DNA from: an uncultured Anaeromusa sp.
Lineage (GTDB): Bacteria; Bacillota; Negativicutes; Anaeromusales; Anaeromusaceae
Reading direction: 5' to 3'
DNA: 64,000 bases
Assembly: GCF_963676855.1 (NCBI RefSeq)
Contig: NZ_OY781460.1
Location: 908,501-972,500 of the forward strand
Below, one piece after another: positions 1 through 8,526 of the stretch; position 1 is the stretch's first letter, and each line of letters begins with the position of its first letter. The notes under the pieces were generated by a model. It was not told where the DNA came from, did not search any database, and saw nothing but the letters and a program-made list of their open reading frames with translations. Made by a program: the position numbers and the translations under genes.

Positions 1-302
1 TATGCGTTGAGGGTTTCGTTGGTTTCTTCCGAAAGTTCTTTGATTTGTTTGAGCAATGCCTGTTCTTTGGCGGGGGCCTGCGTAGTAGAAAGAAGTTGTA
101 AAAACATAACCTGAACGGCCCGGAAGTTGTGACGGGTTTCATTGATGCGTTTGACAGAAAGTAGATTGTCTTGGTACATCTGCTCCAAATCGTTGCTTAA
201 GACCTTGGTGTAGTAATAGCCAACAGAGCCTGCCAGAGTCATAAAAAAGGTAGAGAGAAGGACAAGTGCTATGATTTTTCCTTTGATTTTCAAAAAAGAC
301 AC
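1..302 (-). CDS. Methyl-accepting chemotaxis protein, N-terminal part (runs off left edge)
   Basis: About 100 residues of the amino end are visible. The protein opens with a short basic stretch (KIKGKI), then a hydrophobic segment (ALVLLSTFFMTLAGSVG) and an amphipathic helix (RINETRHNFRAVQVM) of the kind found in four-helix-bundle periplasmic sensor domains of chemoreceptors. The start is either GTG at 302 or TTG at 293; the GAAAGGA ribosome site lies better for the TTG. The signalling domain is outside the window, so a sensor kinase or a diguanylate cyclase with the same input domain is not excluded. It is transcribed away from the hsp20 gene. Confidence 0.6.
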   Translation of the reverse strand, partial: MSFLKIKGKIIALVLLSTFFMTLAGSVGYYYTKVLSNDLEQMYQDNLLSVKRINETRHNFRAVQVMFLQLLSTTQAPAKEQALLKQIKELSEETNETLNA

Positions 303-467
303 ATCCTTTCGAATTACTATTCCTAAAAAACTCCAATTACAAATGGATAATAAGTAACGAAATTCTAGGGAGATACGCGAAAATCCTTGAAAGAAAATTT
401 CGTATATATAAGTCTTATGTCCTTGAAAAATGTGCTTTTCTAACAAGAGACACTGTTCGTTTTCTTA

Positions 468-495
468 TTGACCTTTTGACTTTAAAGAGTATAAT
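468..495 (+). promoter_or_regulatory. Sigma-A promoter of hsp20
   Basis: A -35 box TTGACC (468-473), a 16-base spacer and a -10 box TATAAT (490-495) lie about 60 bases before the hsp20 start. No CIRCE element is visible, so heat control by HrcA is not supported here. Confidence 0.75.
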
Positions 496-553
496 ATTAG
501 ATAGAAAGACATTTGACGTCTTTACTACATGTTACACGAAGGGGGAAGGAAGT

Positions 554-994
554 ATGTTTGGATTGGTACCGTTTCGACGCGCTGGAGGAGAAGTTGGCAA
601 ACGTCTCGATAGTCTGGATCGGATGATGGATCAGTTTTTCGATGAGCCTTGGGGGCCGTTGCAAGGCATACGTTCCGGGTTCCGGGTGGATGTGAAGGAA
701 ACCGATGCTGCCTATCTGCTAGAGGCGGATTTGCCGGGCGTCAAAAAAGAGGAGATCAGCCTCACTTATGATGAGCACTATTTGACCATCAGCGCTCGGC
801 GCGGCGAGGAAAAGGAAACAAAAGAAGAAAACTACGTGCGCCGCGAACGCCATGCGGGGCAAGTTCAGCGAAGCTTCTTTATCCGCGATGTGGATGCCAC
901 GAAGATTGAAGCGGCCTTTGACGAGGGCGTCCTGAAAGTTACCTTGCCCAAATTGTCACCGACGCCAACGAACAAACAAATTGAGATTCGCTAA
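554..994 (+). CDS. Small heat-shock protein, Hsp20/alpha-crystallin family
   Basis: A 146-residue cytoplasmic holdase chaperone that binds unfolding proteins under stress. The alpha-crystallin domain spans roughly residues 38-135 (from FRVDVKETDAAYLLEADLPG, through a charged loop, to GVLKVTLPK), and the carboxy end carries the oligomerising I-x-I motif (QIEIR). ATG 554 is chosen because the ribosome site GGAAGGAAGT lies directly before it; an upstream in-frame ATG at 476 overlaps the promoter and cannot be the start. It is a single-gene unit between its own sigma-A promoter and a terminator. Confidence 0.92.
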   Translation: MFGLVPFRRAGGEVGKRLDSLDRMMDQFFDEPWGPLQGIRSGFRVDVKETDAAYLLEADLPGVKKEEISLTYDEHYLTISARRGEEKETKEENYVRRERHAGQVQRSFFIRDVDATKIEAAFDEGVLKVTLPKLSPTPTNKQIEIR

Positions 995-1112
995 AAAGGA
1001 ACTGGGCCGGAAACAAAGGACGAATAAGAGAACCGGAGTGACCGGAGGGGATGATTGAGGAAACCGTAATTTGTGAAGAATTTGAGCGTTAGGTTTAAAT
1101 TATGATAATGAT

Positions 1113-1156
1113 AAAGAGCCTTTTGCTTAAAATGGGGCAAGAGGCTCTTTCTTTTG
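1113..1156 (+). terminator. Intrinsic terminator after hsp20
   Basis: The stem AAAGAGCC...GGCTCTTT, extended inward by TTTTGC/GCAAGA, is followed by a T-rich run (CTTTCTTTT). Confidence 0.8.
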
Positions 1157-1163
1157 TAATCTT

Positions 1164-1260
1164 TCAGCGTACCCTCCGATTATGCCAGCAGACGTCGGTT
1201 GCAATGCCATCCATGGCGCAACCGACCTTAGGCACCTCACGTGCCGTCACTCTTGTTCAA
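1164..1260. repeat. Dispersed intergenic repeat R2, copy 1
   Basis: The core hairpin GTCGGTTGC...GCAACCGAC encloses ATGCCATCC. A related sequence lies at 23464-23560. In a core of about 36 bases the two copies differ at roughly five positions, and weaker similarity extends upstream. Both copies sit directly after an intrinsic terminator. Confidence 0.6.
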
Positions 1261-1363
1261 TCTTTAGCTTGTTCCCAGCTTCGCCGAATCTTAACATACT
1301 GCAGCAGGAGGGCTGCTTGCGGCTGTGGAAATGAAGTAAGAAGCACTGAAAAGGAGGATGGTT

Positions 1364-2122
1364 ATGCACATTTTGATGGATTTGCATACGCATACGGTGG
1401 CCAGCGGCCATGCATACAGTACGATAATGGAAAATGCGAAAGCAGCAGCGGAGAAAGGCTTGGAGGGTCTGGCCATGACGGATCACGGTCCTGCCATGCC
1501 GGGAGGCGCTCATCTCTACCATTTTTGGAATTTGACGGCGCTGCCCCAGCAGATCGCAGGCGTGAGGGTGCTGCGCGGCGTGGAGGCTAATATTATCGAC
1601 AGCCGAGGAGGCCTGGATGTGCCGGCGGATATTTTGGACCGGTTGGATATTGTGTTGGCAGGCTTGCACGGCGGTTGCATTCGTGCTGGAACGACAGCGG
1701 ACAATACCCGGGCGATGCTGGCGGCGATGGCTAATCCCTGGGTGGACATTATTGTGCATCCGGGAAATGACGAGTTTCTCATCAATCCCGAGGCGGTGGT
1801 GGAGGGGGCGGTGCGCTACGGCTGTGCCTTGGAAGTGAACAATGCTTCTTTGAGCTATATTCGCCAAGGCAGCAAACCTTTTTGCAAGCGATTGATTTCG
1901 TTGGCTAAAGAACGAGGTGTGCCTTTAGTGGTGGGGACGGATAGTCATTTTGCCGCATCAGTGGGGGAATTCGCCGGTGCTTTGGAGCTGCTGCACAGCT
2001 GTGGCGTACCGGAAGAGCAGGTGCTCAATACCTCATGGGAGCGGTTAGAGCAGCATCTGGCTAGGCGGCGGGAAGCGCGGCGCAAGGTGAGGCAGCAGCT
2101 GGCCGAAGGCTTTGAAGAATGA
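1364..2122 (+). CDS. PHP-domain phosphatase, YcdX-like
   Basis: A 252-residue metal-dependent phosphoesterase of the PHP superfamily, the group that holds E. coli YcdX and histidinol-phosphate phosphatases. The metal-binding motifs are in order: DLHTHT near the start, AMTDHG, GVEANI, LAGLHGG, IVHPGND, a mid-region EVNNAS and the closing GTDSH. The physiological substrate cannot be read from sequence. AAGGAGG directly abuts the ATG at 1358, so the ATG at 1364, six bases away, is preferred. It stands alone with a terminator behind it. Confidence 0.85.
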   Translation: MHILMDLHTHTVASGHAYSTIMENAKAAAEKGLEGLAMTDHGPAMPGGAHLYHFWNLTALPQQIAGVRVLRGVEANIIDSRGGLDVPADILDRLDIVLAGLHGGCIRAGTTADNTRAMLAAMANPWVDIIVHPGNDEFLINPEAVVEGAVRYGCALEVNNASLSYIRQGSKPFCKRLISLAKERGVPLVVGTDSHFAASVGEFAGALELLHSCGVPEEQVLNTSWERLEQHLARRREARRKVRQQLAEGFEE

Positions 2123-2178
2123 GCGCTGGCGGGCGGCAGGAGAGTTCTAACAAAAACGTAACATGGTATTTACAAACT

Positions 2179-2217
2179 AAGCGACCGACTTTGCTATACT
2201 GAAGGCGGTCGCTTTTT
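2179..2217 (+). terminator. Intrinsic terminator after PHP phosphatase gene
   Basis: A perfect nine-base stem, AAGCGACCG with CGGTCGCTT, is followed by TTTTT. Confidence 0.85.
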
Positions 2218-2355
2218 ATGTTATCGTAAGAAAGTAGGAATTATTCTGATAAAATTGCCAGAAGTCTTCTTCTGGTGACATCGTCGCAACAGTGAGATAA
2301 TTGAAACAAATCTTTACGTACATAGTAAATACTAATAAGGAGTGTGACGAAACGA

Positions 2356-3498
2356 ATGATGGGTAAAGGATGGAAACGTTTCTTGTTGGCAGGAGCGCTG
2401 GCGGCATTTATGGTGGCAGGGTTGCCGGCAACCGATGTAGCGGCCAAAGCGGTAGTTAACGGCTTTGATCTGCAGGCGCACCGCGGCGGGCGAGACGCAC
2501 GGGCGGAAAACACGCTGTATTCTTTCGCCTATGCGATGGAATTGGGTGTGACAACCTTGGAAATGGATATGCAGCTGACGAAAGACGGCCGTCTAGTCAT
2601 CAGCCACAATCCGGTTATGAACTGGATGCTGGCGAAAGGCCCAGACGGACAGTATGCTCCTAAGCAAAATCCCCCGGACATCCGCACGATGGATTTGGCG
2701 GAAGTGCAGCAATACGACATGGGTGTAATGAATCCCGCAGCAGGCGGGTACTATGACTTGCACGGCAAAACGCAAATTGCCACGCCTGGTGCTCAGATGC
2801 CGACGTTAGATCAGGTTTTCGAACTGGCCAATGCGTATGGCAATAAAAAAGTCATCTTTAACATTGAAACCAAATCCTATGCCGATCCGGAAGATCCTTA
2901 CTATGCCAACAGCCCGGATCCGGACGTATTTGTAGAAAAAGTGTATGAAGTTGTAAAAAAATACAACATGCAAAATCGCGTGACCATTCAGTCCTTTGAT
3001 TGGCGTACGTTAAAGGCGATGAAAGCCATTGCGCCGGAACTGACGCTGGTGGCGCTGTCTTCCGAGCAGCCAAGTTGGGGTAAGAGCGGTATGTACCTGC
3101 GCCTTGGCGAAAAAGCTCCGTCTCCTCATTTAGGCGGCCTGAACATCAATGACTTTAAAGGCGATTATGTAAAAGCTGCTAAGGAAATCGGCGCGGATGT
3201 AGTTTCTCCCTACTTTAAAGAATTGTCGCCAGATTTGATTGATGAGGCGCACGCGTTAGGTATGAAAGTGGTTCCCTGGACGGTGAATTCGCCGAAGGAT
3301 ATGGAAATGCTTCTGGCTATGGGCGTAGACGGCATAATCAGTGATCAGCCTTGGGTGCTGCGGGATGTGCTGATTAAAAAAGGCATTGCGGTTCCCGAGC
3401 CGACGCTGGCTCCTAAAGGTATGAAGTATTCCACCGGTACGGCCATTAACAAGGTGGAAGTGAAAAAAGCGAAAGGCGGCGCTGATGCGTCTCACTGA
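2356..3498 (+). CDS. Exported glycerophosphodiester phosphodiesterase
   Basis: This enzyme hydrolyses glycerophosphodiesters from phospholipid turnover to glycerol-3-phosphate and an alcohol. About 380 residues. The amino end is a Sec signal peptide (basic GKGWKR, then a hydrophobic run ending ATDVAAKA), which places it outside the inner membrane. GDPD hallmarks follow: AHRGGRDARAENTLYSF, LEMDMQLTKDG with the metal-binding Glu/Asp pair, and the catalytic ISHNP. The distal barrel contains NIETKSY and GVDGIISDQP. Start choice is uncertain: GGAG lies 1 base before GTG 2344 and 13 bases before ATG 2356. The next gene follows after 11 bases and is probably co-transcribed. Confidence 0.88.
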   Translation: MMGKGWKRFLLAGALAAFMVAGLPATDVAAKAVVNGFDLQAHRGGRDARAENTLYSFAYAMELGVTTLEMDMQLTKDGRLVISHNPVMNWMLAKGPDGQYAPKQNPPDIRTMDLAEVQQYDMGVMNPAAGGYYDLHGKTQIATPGAQMPTLDQVFELANAYGNKKVIFNIETKSYADPEDPYYANSPDPDVFVEKVYEVVKKYNMQNRVTIQSFDWRTLKAMKAIAPELTLVALSSEQPSWGKSGMYLRLGEKAPSPHLGGLNINDFKGDYVKAAKEIGADVVSPYFKELSPDLIDEAHALGMKVVPWTVNSPKDMEMLLAMGVDGIISDQPWVLRDVLIKKGIAVPEPTLAPKGMKYSTGTAINKVEVKKAKGGADASH

Positions 3499-3509
3499 GG
3501 AGAAAGAGC

Positions 3510-4418
3510 ATGAAAAAAGCATGGATTGCGGCGCTCGCACTGGGCGTCTCGCTGCTGGCCAATGTGGGTATGGCCAAGGAAGCTCCTGTAAAGGATGCTG
3601 AGTTTTTGCCCAAATATGACTATACTCTGGTTGGTTCCTTTGAAGTCAAAGGACGCCAAGGCGTTTGCACAGACGGCGAGTTTTACTATGTCAGCGGCAG
3701 CAAGGCTCTCTATAAGTACGATAAGAAGGGGAATTTGCTGCAGACTAATGAAACCCCCTTTGAAGGATATTCCATTCCCTCTAATCACATCGGCGATATC
3801 GACGTCTTTGACGGAGAAATCTTTGTTAGTGCGGAAAACTTCATGGACGGCGTAGGCAAAGACATTCAGATTGCCATTCATGACGCCAAAACGTTGAAGC
3901 TGAAGCGGACCTTCCGTTTCGAGCCTTCCAGCGGCCAGGAAGAAGTATCCGGCATTACGGTAGATCCAGATAAACGCAGCGTTTGGATGTGCTCCTGGGT
4001 GGGCGAAGAAAGCGGACGCTATCTCTACGAGTACAGCCTAGATACGGGTAAATTCCTGCGCAAAGTACATCTCCAGCCGGTTCCCCAATGGGTACAAGGC
4101 GTTTTCTACTGGAAAGGCAATTTGTATTTGACCGCCGATGACGGCACTGCCGATCTGGATGAGCCGGATCATCTCTATCGGGTGAATATTACCGATAAGT
4201 CCTATGCTAGCGTGGTTCTGGAAAAAACCTTCACTGAAGTGAAAAAGCAAGGCGAAATTGAAGGCTTGACCATGGACCCCAAAACCGGTGAATTGCTGGT
4301 GCACTTCAACCGCGGCGCCCGCATTGTTTTGGGCATGGGCAAAGGCCTGTACCCTGGATATGACCGGGAAATCTCCGAAGTTTACCGCTATAAAATGACC
4401 CCTCATGCAGCTAAATAA
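3510..4418 (+). CDS. Exported beta-propeller-like protein of unknown function
   Basis: A 302-residue protein with a clear Sec signal peptide (KKAW, then ALALGVSLLANVGMA). The mature part is rich in short repeated strand-turn units such as GVCTDGEFYYVSGSKALYKYD, VSGITVDPDKRSVW and IEGLTMDPKTGELLV, which suggests a propeller of the NHL or SdiA-regulated type. No catalytic motif is recognised. It follows the phosphodiesterase gene by 11 bases with its own GAGGAGAAAG ribosome site and ends at a strong terminator, so the two probably form one operon. A role in handling the same periplasmic substrate is inference only. Confidence 0.7.
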   Translation: MKKAWIAALALGVSLLANVGMAKEAPVKDAEFLPKYDYTLVGSFEVKGRQGVCTDGEFYYVSGSKALYKYDKKGNLLQTNETPFEGYSIPSNHIGDIDVFDGEIFVSAENFMDGVGKDIQIAIHDAKTLKLKRTFRFEPSSGQEEVSGITVDPDKRSVWMCSWVGEESGRYLYEYSLDTGKFLRKVHLQPVPQWVQGVFYWKGNLYLTADDGTADLDEPDHLYRVNITDKSYASVVLEKTFTEVKKQGEIEGLTMDPKTGELLVHFNRGARIVLGMGKGLYPGYDREISEVYRYKMTPHAAK

Positions 4419-4428
4419 GAGCCTATAA

Positions 4429-4477
4429 AATAACCCCGGCAGGCCTCTGATAAGAGTCTTGCCGGGGTTATTTTTTC
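4429..4477 (+). terminator. Intrinsic terminator after the phosphodiesterase operon
   Basis: Stem TAACCCCGGC with GCCGGGGTTA, followed by TTTTTT. Confidence 0.9.
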
Positions 4478-4530
4478 TTACTATATCAGAAAGTATAAGC
4501 TATTACAGTTAGAAAAGCGAGTGTTAGTAG

Positions 4531-4682
4531 GCTTAGGCGCTTCTGCACAAACGGCGGCATATCGGCAGTTTCTTAACTCGCTGTGCTCAAACAGGCGAAA
4601 CTGTGATCCGCCTTAGCCAGCGTTTGCGTCCTGCGGACCGTCTTGCTCCAAAAAGTCTCAAATACAATCATTGCCGCCGTAT
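4531..4682. repeat. Dispersed intergenic repeat R1, copy 1
   Basis: Two outer arms (ACGGCGGCATAT near 4551 and its near complement TTGCCGCCGTAT ending at 4682) enclose a conserved block with CTGCGGACCGTCTTGCTC and AAAGTCTCAAATACAATCA. The same arrangement is found at 31921-32031. The stretch 4478-4730 contains no gene. Confidence 0.75.
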
Positions 4683-4730
4683 CCCTCTGTCATACACTCA
4701 GATTCTCCTGCTCAATATTCGTCTCATGCC

Positions 4731-5495
4731 TCAATGCAGCAGGTCCCAGACCTGTTTGCCGATCATGACCGCGGCAACACTGAGAAACAGAGGCCGCACA
4801 TAGGCTGCGCCCTTGCGGATGGCCAGACGCGTACCCGCTAAAGCACCGAGAATCATAGCGATACCCATCGGTAATGCATACGCATAAGCAATAGAGCCGT
4901 ACAACGCAAACATAATGACCGAAGCGATGTTGCTGGCAAAGTTGAGCGCTCGGGCATTGCCTGCGGCGGTGACGAAATCAAAGCCGATCATCAGGAAAGC
5001 GAACATGAAAAACGAACCAGCGCCAGGTCCAAAAAAACCATCATAAAAACCGATGCTAAAAGCGACAATGCAGCTCAAGATAAACATGCGCCGCGTTAGG
5101 CCATGGTAAGTGTTTTCGCTACCCCAGTTTTTGCGAAAGATCGTATAAATGGAGACGCCGATTAGCAGTACAACTACTAAAGGACGCAGAAACTGAGAGG
5201 GAATTTGTTGGACCGTGACCACGCCGCAGGCGGCACCGACAAGAGAAAGCCAGAACAAATACTTGACTAGCTTCATGTCGATTTTTCCAGAACGTAAAAA
5301 AGAAAGGCTGCTGGTCAAACTGCCCATGCAGCTCGCCATCTTATTAGTACCCAGCGCCATAGTCGGCGGCAGGCCGGTTAAAAGCAGCGCCGGCAAAGAA
5401 ATAAGGCCGCCGCCGCCGACGACGGAGTCGACGAAAGCGGAGAAGAAGCCGGCGACAACCAGCAGGGCGATTAGATCGCCGCTGGGGAAGTCCAT
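4731..5495 (-). CDS. TSUP-family permease (TauE/SafE type)
   Basis: A 254-residue inner-membrane protein with about eight hydrophobic segments, of the TSUP family that exports or imports sulfite, sulfoacetate and other small organic anions. Family marks are the internally repeated glycine-rich helices: FVDSVVGGGGLISLPALL near the amino end and FYDGFFGPGAGSFFMF in the second half. The actual substrate is unknown. ATG 5495 has an AAGGAGG site eight bases before it. It sits alone, with repeat R1 behind it and the long palindrome at 5514-5676 before it. Confidence 0.85.
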   Translation of the reverse strand: MDFPSGDLIALLVVAGFFSAFVDSVVGGGGLISLPALLLTGLPPTMALGTNKMASCMGSLTSSLSFLRSGKIDMKLVKYLFWLSLVGAACGVVTVQQIPSQFLRPLVVVLLIGVSIYTIFRKNWGSENTYHGLTRRMFILSCIVAFSIGFYDGFFGPGAGSFFMFAFLMIGFDFVTAAGNARALNFASNIASVIMFALYGSIAYAYALPMGIAMILGALAGTRLAIRKGAAYVRPLFLSVAAVMIGKQVWDLLH

Positions 5496-5513
5496 AAAAG
5501 CGCCTCCTTAATT

Positions 5514-5676
5514 AAAGAAACCTCTGCTTTAGGCACAACTCACGGCAACGCGTATCTTTTCGGTCAGACTCTGTCAGAAAACCTCGGCATAGCGCTGCTA
5601 TGCCTGCGGCTTTCTTCCTAGACTGACAAAAAATCTTATGCTTTGCTAACGTGTTCCTAAAAGCATAGGTTTCTTT
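5514..5676. repeat. Long imperfect palindrome (about 163 bp), possible MITE or terminator
   Basis: The outer arms AAAGAAACCT and AGGTTTCTTT pair, followed inward by GCTTTAGG/CCTAAAAGC, then GGTCAGACT/AGACTGAC, and at the centre a perfect hairpin GGCATAGC-GCT-GCTATGCC (5586-5604). It lies between the cyclophilin gene and the permease gene, so it could end cyclophilin transcripts. No second copy was noticed in the window. Confidence 0.7.
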
Positions 5677-5717
5677 TTTTAAAACAGAAAGAACATATAT
5701 AGTCGTAAAGTAGGTTT

Positions 5718-6149
5718 TTACTCTTCGATAACAGTGACTTTATTCATGCTGTCGCCGGGGACGATATCATCAATCAAGTCCAGGCCAGCGATGACTTGGC
5801 CGAAAACAGTGTGTAAACCGTCCAGATGCGGCTGGGGCTCATAGACGATGAAGAATTGGCTGCCACCGGTGTTTGGGCCGCGATGGGCCATGGACAAAGC
5901 GCCGCGTACGTGTTTTTTCGGATTGCCTGCGGTTTCACAGGGAATGGTATAGCCAGGGCCGCCGGTGCCGTTGCCGTTGGGGCAGCCGCCTTGGGCTACA
6001 AAGCCGGGAATGACCCGGTGGAAGCTCAGGCCGTCGTAAAAGCCTTCGCTGATGAGCTTGGTGAAGTTGGCTACCGTGCCAGGCGCTTCTTTTTCAAATA
6101 ATTCAATAGTAATGGTGCCACGATCCATTTCGATAACTGCTTTTTTCAT
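5718..6149 (-). CDS. Peptidyl-prolyl cis-trans isomerase, cyclophilin type
   Basis: A 143-residue cytoplasmic cyclophilin with no signal peptide that speeds proline isomerisation during folding. The fold is complete for the short bacterial form: [19 protein letters not shown] carries the catalytic Phe-His-Arg, and [19 protein letters not shown] and [11 protein letters not shown] follow. Start ATG 6149 ([11 protein letters not shown]) has a GAGGGAT ribosome site nine bases before; an upstream in-frame ATG at 6212 lies in the neighbouring kinase gene's stop region and is unlikely. Gene order with the upstream kinase suggests read-through from 8425, but no shared function is evident. Confidence 0.93.
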   Translation of the reverse strand: MKKAVIEMDRGTITIELFEKEAPGTVANFTKLISEGFYDGLSFHRVIPGFVAQGGCPNGNGTGGPGYTIPCETAGNPKKHVRGALSMAHRGPNTGGSQFFIVYEPQPHLDGLHTVFGQVIAGLDLIDDIVPGDSMNKVTVIEE

Positions 6150-6208
6150 GGAGATATCCCTCTTTTCTTTCGTAATTGTATTCATTATATCATGTATGTC
6201 AGGAGTGG

Positions 6209-8425
6209 TCACTTGCTTTCCGTGTCTATGGTGAAGAAGAAAGTGGCTCCTTGATTGACGTGGCTGTCCGCCCAGATGCGCCCGCCATGACGGTGGATGA
6301 TGCGGTTGACCGTAGCCAGACCGATGCCGGTGCCGCTGAATTCTTTGGCGTGATGAAGACGCTGGAAAACTCCGAAAAGCTTATGAGCGTAAGCCATATC
6401 GAAGCCGGCGCCGTTATCACGGACAAAGAAAGCGATTTCACCTGTATCCTGATCCTGGTGGCAGCCAAATTCGATGTTAGGCTGTGTTGTTTTACCTGTG
6501 AATTTCCAGGCGTTTCCTAAGAGGTTGTCCAGGACGATGCGTAAAAGCGGCGTATCTCCTAAAACCATTAAGGACGGCTCAATGCGGATGTCCACCTGAC
6601 GCTGCGGATCCTGCTGTTGTAACTCCTGTAGTGCTTGAAAAGCCAGCTCGCTTAAGTTTACCTTCTCTAGATTCATTTGCGTGCGGCTGATACGTGCTAG
6701 ATGGAGCATATCATCAATCAACTGGCCCATGCGTTGGCTGGCGCTGCGCAGTCGCTGCAGGTAGTCGCGACCGGTGTCGTCCAGGCGTTCGCTATAGTCC
6801 TCCAAAAGAGCCAGACTGAAGCCGTCGATGCTGCGCAAAGGAGAGCGCAGATCGTGTGAGACAGAGTAGCTGAACGCCTCCAATTCTTGGTTGGCGGCTT
6901 CCAGCGCGGCAGTACGCTGGGCGACGCGGTTTTCTAACTCACTGTTTAAGGTGCGGATTTCCTCGTAAGCTATTTCCAACTGCGAAATATCTTTATAAAT
7001 GATGGAAGCGCCCATGGGATAGTTTTCCGGAGAATACAAGGGGGAAGCGGTCTTGAGTACGGTCAGCAGATGGCCGTCTTTGTGGCGGCGCAGTCCCTTG
7101 TTGTGATCTTCTTTCAGTCCTTGATCCAGTTGAGCGGCGCTGCTTTTCCATTCCTCCAGAAGCTCATCAGGGATAATGATGCGCATGGACTGGCCGATGG
7201 CTTCTTCGGCCGTGTAGCCGAAAAGCTGTGTTGCGCCGTTGTTCCAACTAGTAATCATGCCTTGCAGGTTGCGGCTGATGATGGCGTCGTCGCTGCTTTC
7301 GACGACGAGAGCCAGCTTATGCACGGCTTCTAACTCGCGGCGGCGGCTGACATTGAGATGCCAGAGGGTGAGCACCGCCAGAATCAGCAGGGAAAAAACA
7401 ATGAAGGTGCTCAATACCAATGACTGGTACTGCTCATAGAAGGATAAGGGCTTATAAAGAAATTCGCTTTCCATCGGCAAAGCGGACGCATTAAAGCGGA
7501 AGCGCTGCAACTGGCGGTAATCAAATAAATAGGTACGCGAAGGATCCGTGATGATGGGTAAGTCGGACGCGTGGGCGCCTTGGAGAATTTGCAGCGCCAA
7601 AGTAGCTGCCGTTTGTCCTTGGGCATAAGCGCTGAGAACATGGCCGCCGACAACGCCGTGCCCCATATCATGTTCCCAAAGAGTATAAACAGGCGCATTG
7701 CTGGCGGCGCTGATGCGGGCAGTGACTGCATCGGACTGATATTGTTTGCCTGCCGCGTCGCGGTGGAAGGGGAGATTTAAGACCATGCTGTCGGTAGAGG
7801 CTGCGGCAAGCCGCGCCAAAATATCGGGTAAGGGAAGGTCGTGCAGGTAGGTAATGGTTAATTGACTATTTCGTATATCCGAAGATTGTTCTAGAAGCTG
7901 CCGCGCTTGTTGCCCAAAGAGGCTTTGATCGCTAATAACTAGCAGTTCTTTGGCCTGAGGCTGCAGCTTTTGGGCGACAGCGATTGTGCCGGCAATATCC
8001 ACGTTTTCCATAATGCCAGTGATATTGTCAGAGGGAAGATGGCTTTTCGGCAGAATATTGTTGACGCCGCAAAAGACGATGGGGGCGTCTGGAAAAAGTG
8101 TTTGACGATAGGTTTTAGCGAAGAGAAGGGCCTCATCATCGACAGTAATGACGGCGTCATAACGAAACGTTTGGAATTTTTGTCTCCAGAACTGTTCAAG
8201 ATTGGCAAAGTGAGTCGGTGTGTTGAGACGCTTCGTGTCCATGTATTCGATTTGCACGAGAACATCGTGAGGAACCGTATCTAAAATACCCTGGTTGATG
8301 CGATCCGACCAGACAAAACCGGGATGATAAGACTGCAATACCAAGATGCGTTGTTCCGCGGCGGCGGTGGAGGGAAGAACGAAGAGACAGCAAAGAAAAA
8401 GAGATAAAATCAAATGTAGACGCAT
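6209..8425 (-). CDS. Sensor histidine kinase with periplasmic ABC-binding-protein-like sensor, PAS, HisKA and ATPase domains
   Basis: A 738-residue inner-membrane kinase. Order: signal/anchor helix (1-22); extracytoplasmic domain (about 25-325) resembling the ABC_sub_bind periplasmic fold ([20 protein letters not shown]); transmembrane helix (about 335-360, [20 protein letters not shown]); PAS (about 370-490); HisKA with the phospho-acceptor in [20 protein letters not shown]; and a HATPase with N-box [11 protein letters not shown]1 DNGAGFDM and G2 GTGIGLATV. The ATPase type resembles phytochrome-like kinases. There is no response regulator next to it, so it is an orphan. ATG 8425 has an AAGGAGG site. 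The ligand of the periplasmic domain is unknown. Confidence 0.9.
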   Translation of the reverse strand: MRLHLILSLFLCCLFVLPSTAAAEQRILVLQSYHPGFVWSDRINQGILDTVPHDVLVQIEYMDTKRLNTPTHFANLEQFWRQKFQTFRYDAVITVDDEALLFAKTYRQTLFPDAPIVFCGVNNILPKSHLPSDNITGIMENVDIAGTIAVAQKLQPQAKELLVISDQSLFGQQARQLLEQSSDIRNSQLTITYLHDLPLPDILARLAAASTDSMVLNLPFHRDAAGKQYQSDAVTARISAASNAPVYTLWEHDMGHGVVGGHVLSAYAQGQTAATLALQILQGAHASDLPIITDPSRTYLFDYRQLQRFRFNASALPMESEFLYKPLSFYEQYQSLVLSTFIVFSLLILAVLTLWHLNVSRRRELEAVHKLALVVESSDDAIISRNLQGMITSWNNGATQLFGYTAEEAIGQSMRIIIPDELLEEWKSSAAQLDQGLKEDHNKGLRRHKDGHLLTVLKTASPLYSPENYPMGASIIYKDISQLEIAYEEIRTLNSELENRVAQRTAALEAANQELEAFSYSVSHDLRSPLRSIDGFSLALLEDYSERLDDTGRDYLQRLRSASQRMGQLIDDMLHLARISRTQMNLEKVNLSELAFQALQELQQQDPQRQVDIRIEPSLMVLGDTPLLRIVLDNLLGNAWKFTGKTTQPNIEFGCHQDQDTGEIAFFVRDNGAGFDMAYAHKLFGVFQRLHHAKEFSGTGIGLATVNRIIHRHGGRIWADSHVNQGATFFFTIDTESK

Positions 8426-8483
8426 CGGAAAGCCTCCTTATTCAAGATAACGGCGAGACGGATACATGAAATGGATTTTTGCG

Positions 8484-8521
8484 AAAAAAACCGCTTTCTC
8501 TTGTGAAAAGAAAGCGGTTAA
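8484..8521 (-). terminator. Intrinsic terminator (minus strand) after the RsbW-like gene
   Basis: On the minus strand AACCGCTTTC pairs with GAAAGCGGTT, followed by TTTTT. It separates the ATPase gene from the sensor kinase gene. Confidence 0.85.
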
Positions 8522-8526
8522 AATGA

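Larger units (their letters stand above)
995..1363. other. Gene-free stretch between hsp20 and the PHP gene
   Basis: This 369-base gap holds the hsp20 terminator (1113-1156) and one copy of a dispersed repeat (about 1164-1260). The rest shows no coding signal. Open frames here in other phases lack ribosome sites. Confidence 0.6.

Noticed and set aside
1247..1867. Minus-strand frame of 206 codons across the PHP phosphatase gene
   Set aside because: It is antisense to a gene with full motif set and has no ribosome site.
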